From the NCBI RefSeq assembly GCF_004339525.1, contig NZ_SMGE01000001.1, positions 682,001 to 746,000 of the forward strand: a stretch of 64,000 nucleotides of DNA, in the 5' to 3' direction. The first letter of the stretch is position 1; each line of letters starts with the position of its first letter. Shown one piece after another: positions 39,536 through 50,700 of this stretch. The DNA is from Flavobacterium sp. 90. Lineage in GTDB: Bacteria; Bacteroidota; Bacteroidia; Flavobacteriales; Flavobacteriaceae. A program made the translations under genes and the position numbers. Under the pieces are notes generated by a model. It was not told the DNA's origin, made no database searches, and worked only from the letters and a program-made list of their open reading frames with translations.

Positions 39536-40222
39536 AATAAAAACAATCAATACGCAATCGGTTGTATTATATTTTATTACTGATTACATAAAAACAAGCC
39601 TTAAATAAAACATTATAATTATTTTTATAGCTAAAAAATTAAACAATAAACAATACAATAAGTAGTCCCGAAATAAAAATTACAAAATTGAAAGCGCTAA
39701 TTCATTTTTCTTAAAGAACTCGTAAAAATAACGAACCAACAATAAAAGGCTATTTTTAGTGACATATAAAGGAAATAAAGAGGGGAAAATCTATAAAAAA
39801 GGAAGCTAAAACAACCGTTAGCCTAAATTCTTAAAAAAAGCATGAATCTATTAAATTGAGAAGCCATTTAACTCTTTAATTATTTAAAATGCAATTATTT
39901 TTTAGATACGTACTTAAGACGATTATACCCGTAAATTAAAAAGTGAGAAGAGCAATTTGAATTTACTTTTTTTCTAAATTAGGAAATTCAAGTAGCAATA
40001 TAGATTCAATCGTTTCACTGAAACCAATTGTGCTTCAAATATGATATTTTAGGCTTCAAAAATGATAATCTTATTTTCAACTTTCACACTATTTTTACAT
40101 TTCACATTCTGTTAAAATGCAGTAAAAAAGAAGTGCTCTGTTTTTATTAAAAAAGAATACTTTAAAAAGCAATTCCAAATTAAAAAAGCGGATAAAAACA
40201 GGTAAAAGCAATTAATAAATTT

Positions 40223-41689
40223 ATGAGTGATACATCGCAAAAGCTTTCTGTATTAGAAAAAATAGGTTACGGTTTAGGAGATTTTGCAGCAAATTTAATT
40301 TTCCAGACTTTGCTGACTTTTTTAGCTTTCTTTTACACCGACGTTTATAAAATTCCGGCCGGTACAGCAAGTGTAATTATCTTTACGGGAGGTTTTATCG
40401 GTGCTTTTTTTAATATCATTATGGGGGTTATTGCTGATCGTACTCAAACTAAATGGGGAAAATTCAGACCCTGGATATTATGGACTGCTTTACCTTTTGG
40501 AATTGCTGCAGTTCTCTCTTTTCTTACTCCGGATTTCGGAATATCAGGCAAGATTGCTTACGCACTATTAACGTACTTTTTTTTAGTGATACTTTATTCG
40601 GCAAACAATTTACCTTATGTTGCTTTAAGCGGTGTTTTAACAGGCGATATGAAAGAACGAAACAGCCTTTCCTCCTATCGATTTGTTGCTGTAATGGTCG
40701 CTCAATTTATAATTCAATCACTTCTGTTGCCTTTAGTTTTAATTTTAGGAAATGGAGATAAAGCGGTTGGTTTTAAAAATACGATGCTGTTATTTGCCTT
40801 TGTTGGCGTCATTTGTTTACTAATTGCTTTTTTTTCGACCAAAGAAAGAATCATTCCCACAAAGAATCAGGAATCATCGGTTAAACAGGACTTTATCGAT
40901 TTGTCTAAAAACGGACCTTGGCTGGTTATGGTGCTGGTTACTATTCTTGTTTTTATAACTTTATCCTTAAAGGGCGGAATGTATGTTTTCTACTTTAAAT
41001 ATTATTTAGATCCGGCTGCACAAACTGTTTTCCTGAATGATATTGGTTTTACGACATTTATTGACAGACTGAACAACTCTTTAACAGCAATGGGATTTGT
41101 AGATTTTCAGTGGCCAAAAGACGCTCCAACATCTGCATTTAGTCTTTTTAATGCCGGAGGAATTACTTTCATGATCTTTGGAATTATGTTTTCAAAACCT
41201 CTTGCGGATTCTTTTGGTAAAAGAAATATTTACATCTGTTTTATTTTCCTATCTGCTCTTAGTTTGCTGCTATTTAATTTTTACAGCAGAACAGCTATTG
41301 CAATTGTTTTTATAACCCAATTAATACATGGATTTATTTACGGAATAACAATTCCGTTGTTATGGGCAATGATTGCTGATGTGGCTGATTACAGTGAATG
41401 GAGAAACAATCGAAGAGCGACTGCTACTGTTTTTTCGGCAATGATTTTCGGACTAAAAATCGGAATTAGTATTGGCAGTGCATTAGGCGCAGCTTTTCTC
41501 TCTAAATATGGCTATGTAGCCGAAGAAGTTAATCAGGTTCCGGCAGCAGTAGAAGGAATTAAACTTTCTGTTAGTATTTATCCTGGCTTTATATTTATTA
41601 TAAGTGCAGTTCTTTTATGCTTTTATGTAATAGATAAAAAAATGGAAATTCAGATCGAAACAGATTTAAAAGAAAGAAGAGGAATTTAA
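40223..41689 (+). CDS. GPH-family (MelB-type) sugar:cation symporter
   Basis: This 488-residue inner-membrane transporter is of the glycoside-pentoside-hexuronide:cation symporter family within the MFS. About twelve membrane spans are visible. The N-terminal half contains LGDFAANLIFQTLL and the loop DRTQTKWGKFRPWIL, the MelB-like cation and sugar signature region. The C-terminal half contains MIADVADYSEWRNNRRATATVFS, also a family mark. A longer periplasmic loop lies at about 262-315. It is the only plus-strand gene in the xylan region. It should import xylose, xylo-oligosaccharides or aldouronates from the periplasm. The substrate is inferred from the neighbours. Confidence 0.92.
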   Translation: MSDTSQKLSVLEKIGYGLGDFAANLIFQTLLTFLAFFYTDVYKIPAGTASVIIFTGGFIGAFFNIIMGVIADRTQTKWGKFRPWILWTALPFGIAAVLSFLTPDFGISGKIAYALLTYFFLVILYSANNLPYVALSGVLTGDMKERNSLSSYRFVAVMVAQFIIQSLLLPLVLILGNGDKAVGFKNTMLLFAFVGVICLLIAFFSTKERIIPTKNQESSVKQDFIDLSKNGPWLVMVLVTILVFITLSLKGGMYVFYFKYYLDPAAQTVFLNDIGFTTFIDRLNNSLTAMGFVDFQWPKDAPTSAFSLFNAGGITFMIFGIMFSKPLADSFGKRNIYICFIFLSALSLLLFNFYSRTAIAIVFITQLIHGFIYGITIPLLWAMIADVADYSEWRNNRRATATVFSAMIFGLKIGISIGSALGAAFLSKYGYVAEEVNQVPAAVEGIKLSVSIYPGFIFIISAVLLCFYVIDKKMEIQIETDLKERRGI

Positions 41690-41867
41690 GTCATAAAGTC
41701 GAAAGTCGTAAAGTCAAAAGTTGAAAGAACTTATCATCAATTGAAACTTTTTAGAATCAATGAATTTCTCGTTTTATCTAGTTTTAAAAACGTGATACTA
41801 TATTGTGATATATCTATATAATTAAGCTTTACAGATTAAACTAAACAATGGAAATCAATGGTTAAAA

Positions 41868-42023
41868 TGTGCCTTTAGGTACTAAATATTGGTAGTCATT
41901 AGATTCCAAATATATTGGCGTGCCGTAGGTACGCAACAAAACGATAGCCATTGCGTACCTACGGCACGCTGGATTACTCCAATTCATGTTTTTTTCTACC
42001 AATATTTAGTACCTGACGGTACA
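41868..42023. repeat. Nested inverted-repeat element, copy 1 (REP/MITE-like)
   Basis: The ends form an imperfect inverted repeat: GTACTAAATATTGGTAG on the left pairs with CTACCAATATTTAGTAC on the right. Inside lies a perfect 18-bp inverted repeat at 41918-41935 and 41952-41969 (GCGTGCCGTAGGTACGCA and its complement) around a 16-base loop. There is no coding capacity. The element could be a palindromic REP unit or a small non-autonomous transposon. Confidence 0.75.
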
Positions 42024-42029
42024 AAAAAA

Positions 42030-42182
42030 TGTGCCTTTAGGTACTAAATATTGGTAGTCATTAGATTCCATTTTTTTTGGCGTCCCGTAGGTACGCGACA
42101 AAACAATAGCCATTGCGCACCTACGGCACGCTAAATTATTCCAATTCATCTTTTCTACCAAGATTTAGTGCCTAACAGCACA
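42030..42182. repeat. Nested inverted-repeat element, copy 2
   Basis: This is a second copy of the element at 41868-42023 in the same orientation, six bases after it. The left arm is nearly identical over about 40 bases. The inner arms and right end carry several substitutions, for example in the loop and in the closing TAGTGCCT. The divergence suggests an old tandem insertion. Confidence 0.72.
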
Positions 42183-42337
42183 AAATACAAATAACGATCT
42201 ATTATGAAAGAATCGATATTTACACAGATTGGGATTTGCCATTATAAAAATTTCAGTAAGCATCTCAACCATCAATAATTTAAGCTGTTAGATTATAAAT
42301 TCGTCAAACTTAAAGCATCTCTGTACTTACTAAAAAA

Positions 42338-42369
42338 ACAAAGAGCGCATTTTACAATGCGCTCTTTGT
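42338..42369 (-). terminator. Terminator after the HTCS-linked SusD gene
   Basis: The stem ACAAAGAGCGCATT/AATGCGCTCTTTGT surrounds a tight loop, and the minus strand continues into a seven-T run. It begins about 40 bp after the stop codon at 42409. Confidence 0.85.
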
Positions 42370-42408
42370 CAATTACTAACTTAACTCAAACTTACCAAAT
42401 TTTAATTT

Positions 42409-43902
42409 TTAGTAACCAGGATTATTATCACTTGGTTTTATATTAGGATTTGAAGATGTCTCTCTGTTTGGTATTGGCCATAACTCACTTTTACCAGTTT
42501 GAAAACCAGTTCCTGCTAATTCTGTAGCAGCAATTCCCCATCTTATAACATCATCAAAACGACTTTGCTCACCAGCAAACTCTACTTTACGTTCATGTAC
42601 AATTGCAGTAAAAACAGCATCTTTTGTAGCCGTAATGTTAGTTGCTAAATTGGCTCTGTCTCTAACTTCTTTAATATATGCAATTGCCGTAGTTTGTGAA
42701 CCTCCTGCTCTTTGGTTTTCACATTCGGCTTTCATAAGCAATACATCTGCGTAACGCATCACTTTGAAGTTGATACTTGAGCGTGTCGCTTCATCTTCTC
42801 TTATGTAGTAGTTTTGATATTTTTTCCAGCCTGCTCTTCTAATACCTGCAGAAGTCGTAAAATTACTTGCCACCATTACCTTGGTTCCTTTTAAATAAGT
42901 TGAGCCTGGTACATAAAAAGTATCTCCAAAACGATCATCCCCTACTTCATACGAATCTAACAAATCATCTGACGGATACACGTTATACCAACTTAAGTTA
43001 CCATATTCCTGTCCTCTAAGTGTAGACTCTTCAAAACCAGTTCCCTGGCTATCACCAGCTGCACCCCATTGATCACCTGTTCCGTTTTTCTCGTCAAACT
43101 CAATCTCAAAAATGGATTCTTTACCGTGTTCTGTTTCTGCCATAAAGTTGTTGTAAAAACTGCCTTTATCTTCAAGACTGAATCCGGTAACGCCATTAAA
43201 AGCAACTAAAGCTTCATCATATTTTTTTTCATATAACAATACTTTTCCCAAATAGGCAAAAGCTGCTTCTTTATTAGCTCTTCCTGCAGATTCTGTTGTT
43301 CTTGGCAAAAGATTTTTAGTTGCAAATACAAGATCCTCTTCAATTAAGGCATAAACTTCTGCCTTAGGACTTCTTCCTTTGCCAACAATAGTTCCTGTTT
43401 TATAAATTGGTAAATCTCCAAATCGCTTCACTAAAAGAAAGTAATAGTAAGCTCTTAAAAAATGAGCTTCTCCTAAATATTTATTCTTTTTCTCTTGTGA
43501 TAAAACAGAGTTTGCAAGAGCATTTATTTTCGCCTCATTATCCAGTACAAAATTAGCTCTGGATATTCCTATATAACAAGCTTCCCAATAATATTGAATA
43601 ATATCATTTCCTCCATTAAAAGAAAAATCCTGAAATGGCTTTTTGTTTCCTTCTAATTGTGGGTTTCCCAAAGCATCATGAGCCATTAAATCCATTGCAA
43701 AAGAAAAATTTCTTCCGTAAAGTCCTCTTGTCTGTAGACCTGCATAAGATGCATTTACAGAAGATTGTACCTGCGCTTCGGTTTTAAAGAAGGTTTCAGG
43801 TGATAAAGTGTTGGGATTAGTTAATTCTAATTCACCAGTGTCACATGAAGTTATAGTTAAAACTCCGGACAGCACTATAAGTATATATTTTATTTTTCTC
43901 AT
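42409..43902 (-). CDS. SusD/RagB-like outer-membrane lipoprotein
   Basis: This 497-residue SusD protein has the lipoprotein signal TITSCDTGELELTNPNTLSPE (about Cys20). Helical repeats contain GEAHFLRAYYYFLLVKRFGDLPIY. The C-terminal marks are VMRYADVLLMKAECENQRAGG, VRDRANL, IVHERKVEFAGEQSRFDDVIRWG and ELWPIPNRE. It follows its SusC after 13 bp and ends the transcription unit at a strong terminator. It belongs to a different SusD branch from the two xus members, so it probably binds another decorated xylan fragment. The ligand is not determined. Confidence 0.93.
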   Translation of the reverse strand: MRKIKYILIVLSGVLTITSCDTGELELTNPNTLSPETFFKTEAQVQSSVNASYAGLQTRGLYGRNFSFAMDLMAHDALGNPQLEGNKKPFQDFSFNGGNDIIQYYWEACYIGISRANFVLDNEAKINALANSVLSQEKKNKYLGEAHFLRAYYYFLLVKRFGDLPIYKTGTIVGKGRSPKAEVYALIEEDLVFATKNLLPRTTESAGRANKEAAFAYLGKVLLYEKKYDEALVAFNGVTGFSLEDKGSFYNNFMAETEHGKESIFEIEFDEKNGTGDQWGAAGDSQGTGFEESTLRGQEYGNLSWYNVYPSDDLLDSYEVGDDRFGDTFYVPGSTYLKGTKVMVASNFTTSAGIRRAGWKKYQNYYIREDEATRSSINFKVMRYADVLLMKAECENQRAGGSQTTAIAYIKEVRDRANLATNITATKDAVFTAIVHERKVEFAGEQSRFDDVIRWGIAATELAGTGFQTGKSELWPIPNRETSSNPNIKPSDNNPGY

Positions 43903-43915
43903 TATCTTTTATAAA

Positions 43916-46900
43916 TTAAAATGTAACATCAAGTCCAAAAATCACAGATTTTGGTTGTGGATATCTTCCTAAATCAATACCTGCAGAATTTGCATTGGCA
44001 TCTGCACGTGCAATCTCAGGATCTAAACCGTCATATTTCGTAATTGTTACTAAATTTTGCCCGCTTACATAGAATCTTATTTTTGAGAAATAAGCCTTAA
44101 ATGCATCTCCTGAAAATGTGTATCCTAAGGCTACATTTTTTAATCTTGTATATGATCCATCTTCAATATAACGCTGGTTTGCAGACGACCAGTTGATATC
44201 TGCTCCTTGTGCTCTTGGTAAAGTTGCAGATGGATTTGTTACAACACCATTTACAACAATTGCTCTGTCTAATACAGCAGTACTGGCATTAAACAAACGA
44301 TTCATCCCTTTTAGGTCAAAAGTATTTGCGTTGTAAATATCGTTCCCCTGAACTCCGGTTATAAAACAGTTAAAATCGAAATTTTTGTAAGCTGCACTAA
44401 GATTTAAACCATAAGTAAAATCCGGATATGGATTCCCAATATTTGTTTTATCATTTGAATTAATTACTTTATTACCATCACGATCAACAATTTTAATATC
44501 TCCTGGTTTGATCGTTGTTTGACCTGGTCCAAAAACAGCATCTACTTCTGCCTGATTTTGATAAATTCCATTGGTTTGATATCCATAAAAATAGAATAAC
44601 GGCTGACCTACTTCTAATCTGGAAAAGTTTTCAAGACCAGCTCTGGGTGTTGGACCGCCTAAAACACTTGTTACTCCAGGCGCTAAAGCGGTTACTTCGT
44701 TTTTACTTGTTCCTAAATTAGCTACAGCAGACCATGTAAAATCTCCCTTTCTGTCATTGTAACCTAATGATATTTCAAATCCGCTTACTTTTACATCTGC
44801 AATATTTTGAATTTGAGTTCCGCCACCCGCAGATCCTACAGAAGCAGGAAGGGGCACTGCAAAAAGAATATCACTACTTTTATTATTGAAATATTCAAAA
44901 GAACCTGTGAATTTATCCTCAAATAAACCAAAATCTAAACCTATATTTCTGTCTAGTTTTGACTCCCATTTCAAATTTGGGTTTGAAGCAACTCCTAAAG
45001 ATACACCAGGCGCATTTGCTCCACCAATTGGATAATTATAATTTGCAATTAATGTTGCACTATATTGATAGTTATCAATCCTGTCATTTCCTGTTGTTCC
45101 TGTACTTGCTCTAAGTTTTAATGTACTGAAAACAGAATTTTCCATAAAATCTTCTTTAGCAATGTTCCAACCTACTGCAACTGAATAGAAGTTACCCCAG
45201 CGATTATTGGCTCCAAAACGAGACGAAGCATCTCTACGTCCTGAAACAGCAAGCAGATATTTATCATTATAATCGTAATTGATACGGGCGATATAACCAA
45301 TATTTTTTTCTACATAATTAGCCGAACCTAAACTACCTTCATTATATCGCAACTGATCTATGTCATCTGAAATACTGTAACGGCTTCCTGCTGCTAAAGT
45401 TTGAGATTTTCCATCAATTTTAGTAATAACTCCTAATACTTCAAGATTATGTTTTCCTGCAATAGTCGTTTTATACGTTAAGCTGTTATCAAAGACAATA
45501 GTCTGACCTTGTCCATTTGTTTCATTTGTTGTAGAAAATGCTTGTTTATGATAAGAACCATCCTGAAAACTAGGAATAAAAGTATGATCCTTACTTGTAT
45601 AATAATCTAAAGAAACTTGTGATCTGAATTTTAAACCTTTGTAAAGTTCCAGTTCAGCAAAGATGTTTCCGATTATAGATAATCCGTTAATTTTTTGATA
45701 ACCCAAATTGGCTACACGCACAGGATTTTCTGCATCGTTACCATCAACAGCGCTAGGACCTTGATATCCTCCTAAATTATTTGTATTGTAAATAGGGAAA
45801 TAAGGTGCCATTTTAATAGCATGCTCTAATAATGTTCTACCTCCTGAACTACGCTCCGGATTAGTAGTACTGAAAGATACACCGATATTGCTTCCTACTC
45901 TAAGTTTTCCAATATCCTGCGTATTATTAGCTCTAAAAGAATAACGTTCAAAACCGGTGTTAATAATAGCACCTTCTTGTTTCATATATTCGGCAGAATA
46001 ACGGCTTGTAGAAGTCTCTGTACCATTTGAAAAACTTAGATTATAATCCTGCATAAGACCAGTTTGAAAAATCTGATCCTGCCAATTGGTATTTATATTT
46101 CCAAATTCAGCGGCTCTTGCTGTTAAATCACTTCCTAAGTCTTTGGCATATTGCAAATATTGCTGTGTATTTAACACATCATATCTTTTTGTAACCGTTT
46201 GTCCACCTACATACGTACTAAAATTTAGCTGTCCCGGACCTTTTTTCCCTTTTTTAGTCGTAACCACAATTACTCCATTAAAAGCTTTTGAACCATATAA
46301 TGCAGTAGTAGAAGCATCTTTTAAAACTGATATACTCTCAATATCATTAGGACTTAATCCTGAAAGGTTACCTGTTAAAACTCCATCAATTACGTACAAT
46401 GGAGCACTGTTACCCATTGTAGATAAACCACGAATACTAACAGTAGGACTTGAACCCGGTGCACCATTTACAACAGTAACACCTGCGGCGCGTCCTTGCA
46501 AAGCCGATTCTGCATTCGTAATAGGAACAGCGGCAATATCTTTTGAACTTACTGTTGAAATTGCCCCGGTTACCTTGGCTCTTTTTTGAGTACCATAAGC
46601 GACTACAACTTCACTTAAGCTTTGTGTAGATAATGCTAATACAACATCAATTGTTGCTCTGGTACCAACAGTAATTGTTTGTGAAACTAAGCCTACATAA
46701 GAGAATGTTATTTTGTCTGTAGGGTTAACTCCTTTTAAAGAGTATTTACCGTCAAAATCCGTTGACGCACTGTTTTTTGACCCTTCTACATTAACGCTCG
46801 CACCAGGTAAAGGAAATCCAGAGGGATCGGTAATTACCCCCTGTACGGTCTTTGTTTGTGCCATCACACTCTGACTGCCAATTATTAGCAATGTGATTAT

Positions 46901-46930
46901 TGCAAATTTTAATTTTAACATCATTTTCAT
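43916..46930 (-). CDS. SusC/RagA-like TonB-dependent transporter
   Basis: This 1004-residue SusC importer has a signal peptide at about 1-25 (SQSVMAQ). The beta-sandwich VQGVITDPSGFPLPGASVNV spans about 29-105. A TonB-box-like LSEVVVAYGTQKRAK precedes the plug with GAPGSSPTVSIRGLSTMG and VLKDASTTALYGSKAFNGVIVVTTKKG. The barrel ends in FGLDVTF. No STN domain is present. It lies directly downstream of the hybrid sensor gene, after a gap of 0.79 kb with its own terminator and palindrome. It is therefore probably transcribed from its own promoter under control of that sensor. Confidence 0.94.
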   Translation of the reverse strand: MKMMLKLKFAIITLLIIGSQSVMAQTKTVQGVITDPSGFPLPGASVNVEGSKNSASTDFDGKYSLKGVNPTDKITFSYVGLVSQTITVGTRATIDVVLALSTQSLSEVVVAYGTQKRAKVTGAISTVSSKDIAAVPITNAESALQGRAAGVTVVNGAPGSSPTVSIRGLSTMGNSAPLYVIDGVLTGNLSGLSPNDIESISVLKDASTTALYGSKAFNGVIVVTTKKGKKGPGQLNFSTYVGGQTVTKRYDVLNTQQYLQYAKDLGSDLTARAAEFGNINTNWQDQIFQTGLMQDYNLSFSNGTETSTSRYSAEYMKQEGAIINTGFERYSFRANNTQDIGKLRVGSNIGVSFSTTNPERSSGGRTLLEHAIKMAPYFPIYNTNNLGGYQGPSAVDGNDAENPVRVANLGYQKINGLSIIGNIFAELELYKGLKFRSQVSLDYYTSKDHTFIPSFQDGSYHKQAFSTTNETNGQGQTIVFDNSLTYKTTIAGKHNLEVLGVITKIDGKSQTLAAGSRYSISDDIDQLRYNEGSLGSANYVEKNIGYIARINYDYNDKYLLAVSGRRDASSRFGANNRWGNFYSVAVGWNIAKEDFMENSVFSTLKLRASTGTTGNDRIDNYQYSATLIANYNYPIGGANAPGVSLGVASNPNLKWESKLDRNIGLDFGLFEDKFTGSFEYFNNKSSDILFAVPLPASVGSAGGGTQIQNIADVKVSGFEISLGYNDRKGDFTWSAVANLGTSKNEVTALAPGVTSVLGGPTPRAGLENFSRLEVGQPLFYFYGYQTNGIYQNQAEVDAVFGPGQTTIKPGDIKIVDRDGNKVINSNDKTNIGNPYPDFTYGLNLSAAYKNFDFNCFITGVQGNDIYNANTFDLKGMNRLFNASTAVLDRAIVVNGVVTNPSATLPRAQGADINWSSANQRYIEDGSYTRLKNVALGYTFSGDAFKAYFSKIRFYVSGQNLVTITKYDGLDPEIARADANANSAGIDLGRYPQPKSVIFGLDVTF

Positions 46931-47521
46931 TGGTTTTTTTGTTTAGTTTAATAGTTGTTTGGTTGTAAAGTTTTTATCGTACTTATTATGGTATTAGCTC
47001 AGAAGCTATTCTCTTTTTTTTCAAATTTTAAAAGATCCTTTTTATACCTCTTTCTAAATCTATATTTCGCAAATCATAATTCATTAGCTAAATTTTGATT
47101 TAAAAAAAGAGCGTTTAATACCTAATTTTAGATTTCATTTCATACTGTAAAATTGTTTTAATGTGTTCATAATTACTTTAAGTTTATTTGATTTTGTTAC
47201 TTCCAAAAATATAGTGTTAACATAAATTTCACATATTAAAAATGATGCAAAAACTATCAAATTTGTAGCATGAAACTTAATAAAATGAGCAAAATCAGCA
47301 TTTAAGACTCATTTAGTAGTAAAAACATAAATAGGGTATTATTAAAATTGTGGCTTTTTTTTTCGCATGTAGAAAAAATAGAATAACATTTATAAATATT
47401 TAACAATGGCTTAAAAGTAAAACTGACTCTAATTGTTTTTTGTTTTAATAAAACCAAAGCCTAAATATTGGTTTATATTGAACTCAAGTTTTCGCGAACA
47501 TTATCTATATTAAAAGCACAA

Positions 47522-47547
47522 AAAAAGACGGCATAAGCCGTCTTTTT
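47522..47547 (-). terminator. Terminator after the hybrid sensor gene
   Basis: The stem AAAGACGGC/GCCGTCTTT with a four-base loop is followed by a seven-T run on the minus strand. It lies about 175 bp beyond the sensor stop codon, with the 29-bp inverted repeat in between. Confidence 0.8.
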
Positions 47548-47563
47548 CTTGTTTTACACAATC

Positions 47564-47665
47564 TTGTCATTTCGACGGAGGAGAAATCACACTAGAAACT
47601 CTACAATCAAAATCGCCTATCTTTATCGAATCCCGCGTGTGATTTCTCCTCCGTCGAAATGACAA
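47564..47665. repeat. Perfect 29-bp inverted repeat with 44-bp spacer
   Basis: The arms at 47564-47592 and 47637-47665 are exact reverse complements (beginning TTGTCATTTCGACGGAGG). The spacer has no coding capacity. It resembles the palindromic intergenic elements scattered in Flavobacterium chromosomes. It would form a strong cruciform or RNA hairpin in the 3' part of the sensor transcript. Confidence 0.8.
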
Positions 47666-47720
47666 AATCTTTGCGACTCTGCGACTTTGCGAGAGATTTA
47701 TTCAATACATTAGAAAAAAA

Positions 47721-50700
47721 TTACTGTTTGTTATTATGCGTAGGCAGATATCCGAATTTTTCTTTAAAACATTTTGTAAAATAAGAAGGCGAACTAAAAC
47801 CGACTTTTATACTAATCTCGTTTATATTATCATTGCCCAATTCTATTAATTCTTTTGCTTTTTCTAAACGAACATTACGTATAAATTCATTTACTGTTAT
47901 ACCCGTAAGTGTTTTAATTTTTCGGTACAACTGGCTTCTGCTTAAAAAAACTTTCGATGCCAAAACCTCAACACTTAGCTCATATTCAGCCATGTTTTCA
48001 TTAATATAATTCAAAACGTTTTTTATAAATTCATTATCCAAAGTGGTCGTTTTTTCTTTTGCCTTTGGAGTAATTCCGTTGTAAAATTTATTAAACATAA
48101 TTTGTCTGCTCTTGATTAATTGAACTAAACTGGATCTTAAAATATCCATATCAAAAGGTTTACTCAAATACATATCAGCACCAGAATCAATGCCTTCTAA
48201 TTTGTCTTTAATTAATGCTTTTGCAGATAACATCAACAACGGAATATGACTGGTTGTTAAATCTGCTTTAATACTTTTACATAACTCTAAACCACTCATA
48301 ACCGGCATGATTACATCTGTCAAAATCAAATCAGGCAATTTTTCTAAAGCTAATTCTAAGCCGACCTGACCATTCTCTGCTGTTATAACTTTATACTCTT
48401 TTTTGAGTTCGTTTTTTAGATAATTCCGTAATTCTACATTATCCTCCACAATCAAAATAGTGTAAACCCGATCTTGTTTTTCCTGATCGTCAGATGAATC
48501 TATGACCGTTTTTTCAACAATTGGTGTAAAACTTATTTTTTTCTCCTTTTTAAATTCTTCCTGCAATATTTCATTTTCATTAAAGAATTCTTTTCCAACA
48601 GGAAATAACAATTTAAAAGTCGTACCAACTCCCAATTCACTTTTTACTTCGATTATTCCTTTATGCAATTCTACAAATCCGCGAACAACTTCTAATCCTA
48701 TTCCTGTACTTCCGTAATACGCTTTATTTAAATTATTTACCTGATAAAAACGGTCAAAAATTCTTTTAATATCTTTTTTATCCAATCCCGCACCGGTGTC
48801 TTCAATAATAACCGCAAAAGAAGGATTCATTTTAGTTAAACTTATCAGCGGAAAGCGAACTAATTCCTCATCAACTACTATTTTTATCCTGATTTTTCCG
48901 TTATCCGGAGTAACTTTAAAAGCATTTGAAATTACATTGAAAATAATTTTTTCGAACATTTTAGGATCTATCCAATCTTTTAATGCTGTTTTATTGGACT
49001 CAAATTCCAGTTGAATTCCACGGCTAAAGGCTTCTTCATCAAAATAGCTGACAATTTCTTTTGTAAAACCAACGATTTCAATTAGCTGTACTTTTAATGG
49101 CATTTTATTAAACTGCAACTGATTAAAATCCATTAACTCATTGATTAATCTTGAAAGCCGATCTGAACTTTTTTGAATCGTCTGCAATTTATTCAATACT
49201 ACATCCGGTACTTCCTGGCTATTATTTTTGATGATATCTGCTAATGGATTTAAAATCAAAGTAAGCGGAGTTCTAAACTCATGCGAGATATTGGTAAAGA
49301 ATTGTAATTTTTTATTGTTTAATTTTTCAATCTGAATTGCTTTTGTCTTTTCAAATTCTATCATTTGTTTTTGTTTAAAACGATTCTGATAGTATTGATT
49401 AGCAAAATAAATCGCTGCCAATAATAATAGAGAATAAAATAAATAGGCAAAAGATGTTTTCCACCAGGGTGGTAAAATTTCAATTCTTAATTCTAATGGT
49501 TTTTGACTCCAAACTCCATTTTTTTCGGATGCTTTAAGTTTAAAAACGTACTTACCCGGAGTTAAATTCGTATAAGTTGCCGAGCGTTTATTCCCAACAT
49601 AATTCCAGGAATCTTCAAAACCTTCTAAATAATATGCAAATTCATTTCTGGCGGGAAACGAATAATTAATCCCAATAAAATCGATGGTAAATACAGATTG
49701 ATCGTGTCTGAGAATTATCTTTTTTGTTTCTGAAATTACTTTTACTAATGGTGAGTTTTTTTCAAGAGGTCCAACTGATTTATTAAAAAGCTTTAGATCT
49801 GTCAAGTAAATTGGAAGCTGTTTTTTGCTTTTAACTAAATTTGCGGGATTAAAGTAATTTAAGCCTTGATAACTCCCAAAGTAAAGGATTCCGTTTTCGT
49901 CTTTCAGAACAGAATTATTATTAAAATCATTTCCTAGTAAACCATCAAAAGTAGAGTAATTGACAGTTGTTTTGCTTTTCAAATCCAAGCGGCTAATTCC
50001 TTTTTTTCCGCTTAACCAAATGTTTCCATCATTAGATTCTACAATCGAGGATATTGATTTTTCATGAAGTCCTTTGAAATTTATATACCATGTCAGAACA
50101 GCCGTTTTTTTATTGTAACTAAACAATCCGGCTCCGTCTGTACCAATCCAGATTTCTTTATTTTTAGCCTCATATAAAGTATTAATAGTATGTGTACTTT
50201 TATGATTTTTAAACTTTTCAGACATTTTATCCCGTAAGGAAGTAACCGAAAAAGAAACAAAATCTTTCGTACTGACTTTGTATAAACCTGTTGTTGAACC
50301 CACCCAAACATCATCATCTGAATCCACCATCACTTGTCTGATGTCTATATTTGCAAGTCCAAATTTCAAAAATTCTTTAGTATTGCAATGGTGAAATTGA
50401 CTGTCTGAAGGCGTATAATAATGCAGCCCTTTTGCAAAAGTTCCAATCCAGATCACACCTCTTGAATCTTCATTAATACTCATAATATTGTCTGAAGCCA
50501 GATTGGGAGTGTTTTTTGTATTGTAATTAATAAAGCTTCTGCTTCCTTTTTTTAAAAGAAAAATCCCTTCATTCCAGCTGGACAGCCAGATATTTTGCTT
50601 TTTATCAATAAATACTTTTGTGATATTATCATTGGTCAATCCGGAATAAGAACTGGCATCTGATTTTGTAATATGTTTAAAATATTTAGTCGCCGGATTG

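Larger units (their letters stand above)
39281..40222. other. Divergent promoter region between GH97 and the symporter
   Basis: This 0.94-kb AT-rich gap separates two divergent transcription units. It holds a terminator-like hairpin at 39372-39402 and a candidate minus-strand -7 element at 39528-39535. On the minus strand a ten-codon frame (MLVSFLKSRS) enters the hairpin. The right half toward the symporter shows no clear promoter consensus and no coding remnant. Confidence 0.55.
41690..42408. other. Intergenic region with paired nested palindromes
   Basis: This gap lies between the convergent ends of the symporter and SusD genes. Just after the symporter stop is a short run of AAGTC-type units (about 41688-41721). 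Two tandem copies of a 155-bp palindromic element follow, then the SusD terminator at 42338-42369. No gene or gene fragment was recognised. Confidence 0.65.
46931..47720. other. Intergenic region between the hybrid sensor and SusC genes
   Basis: The right end holds a perfect 29-bp inverted repeat and the terminator of the sensor gene. The remaining half-kilobase is very AT-rich and should contain the SusC promoter and binding sites of the AraC-type output domain. One weak minus-strand TAnnTTTG match lies at 47204-47211. No coding sequence was found. Confidence 0.55.

Noticed and set aside
41868..42182. CRISPR array
   Set aside because: There are only two long diverged palindromic copies and no regular short repeats or spacers, and no cas gene.
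46086..46589. 167-codon plus-strand frame
   Set aside because: It lies wholly antisense inside the SusC gene, has no domain and follows the codon pattern of the opposite strand.
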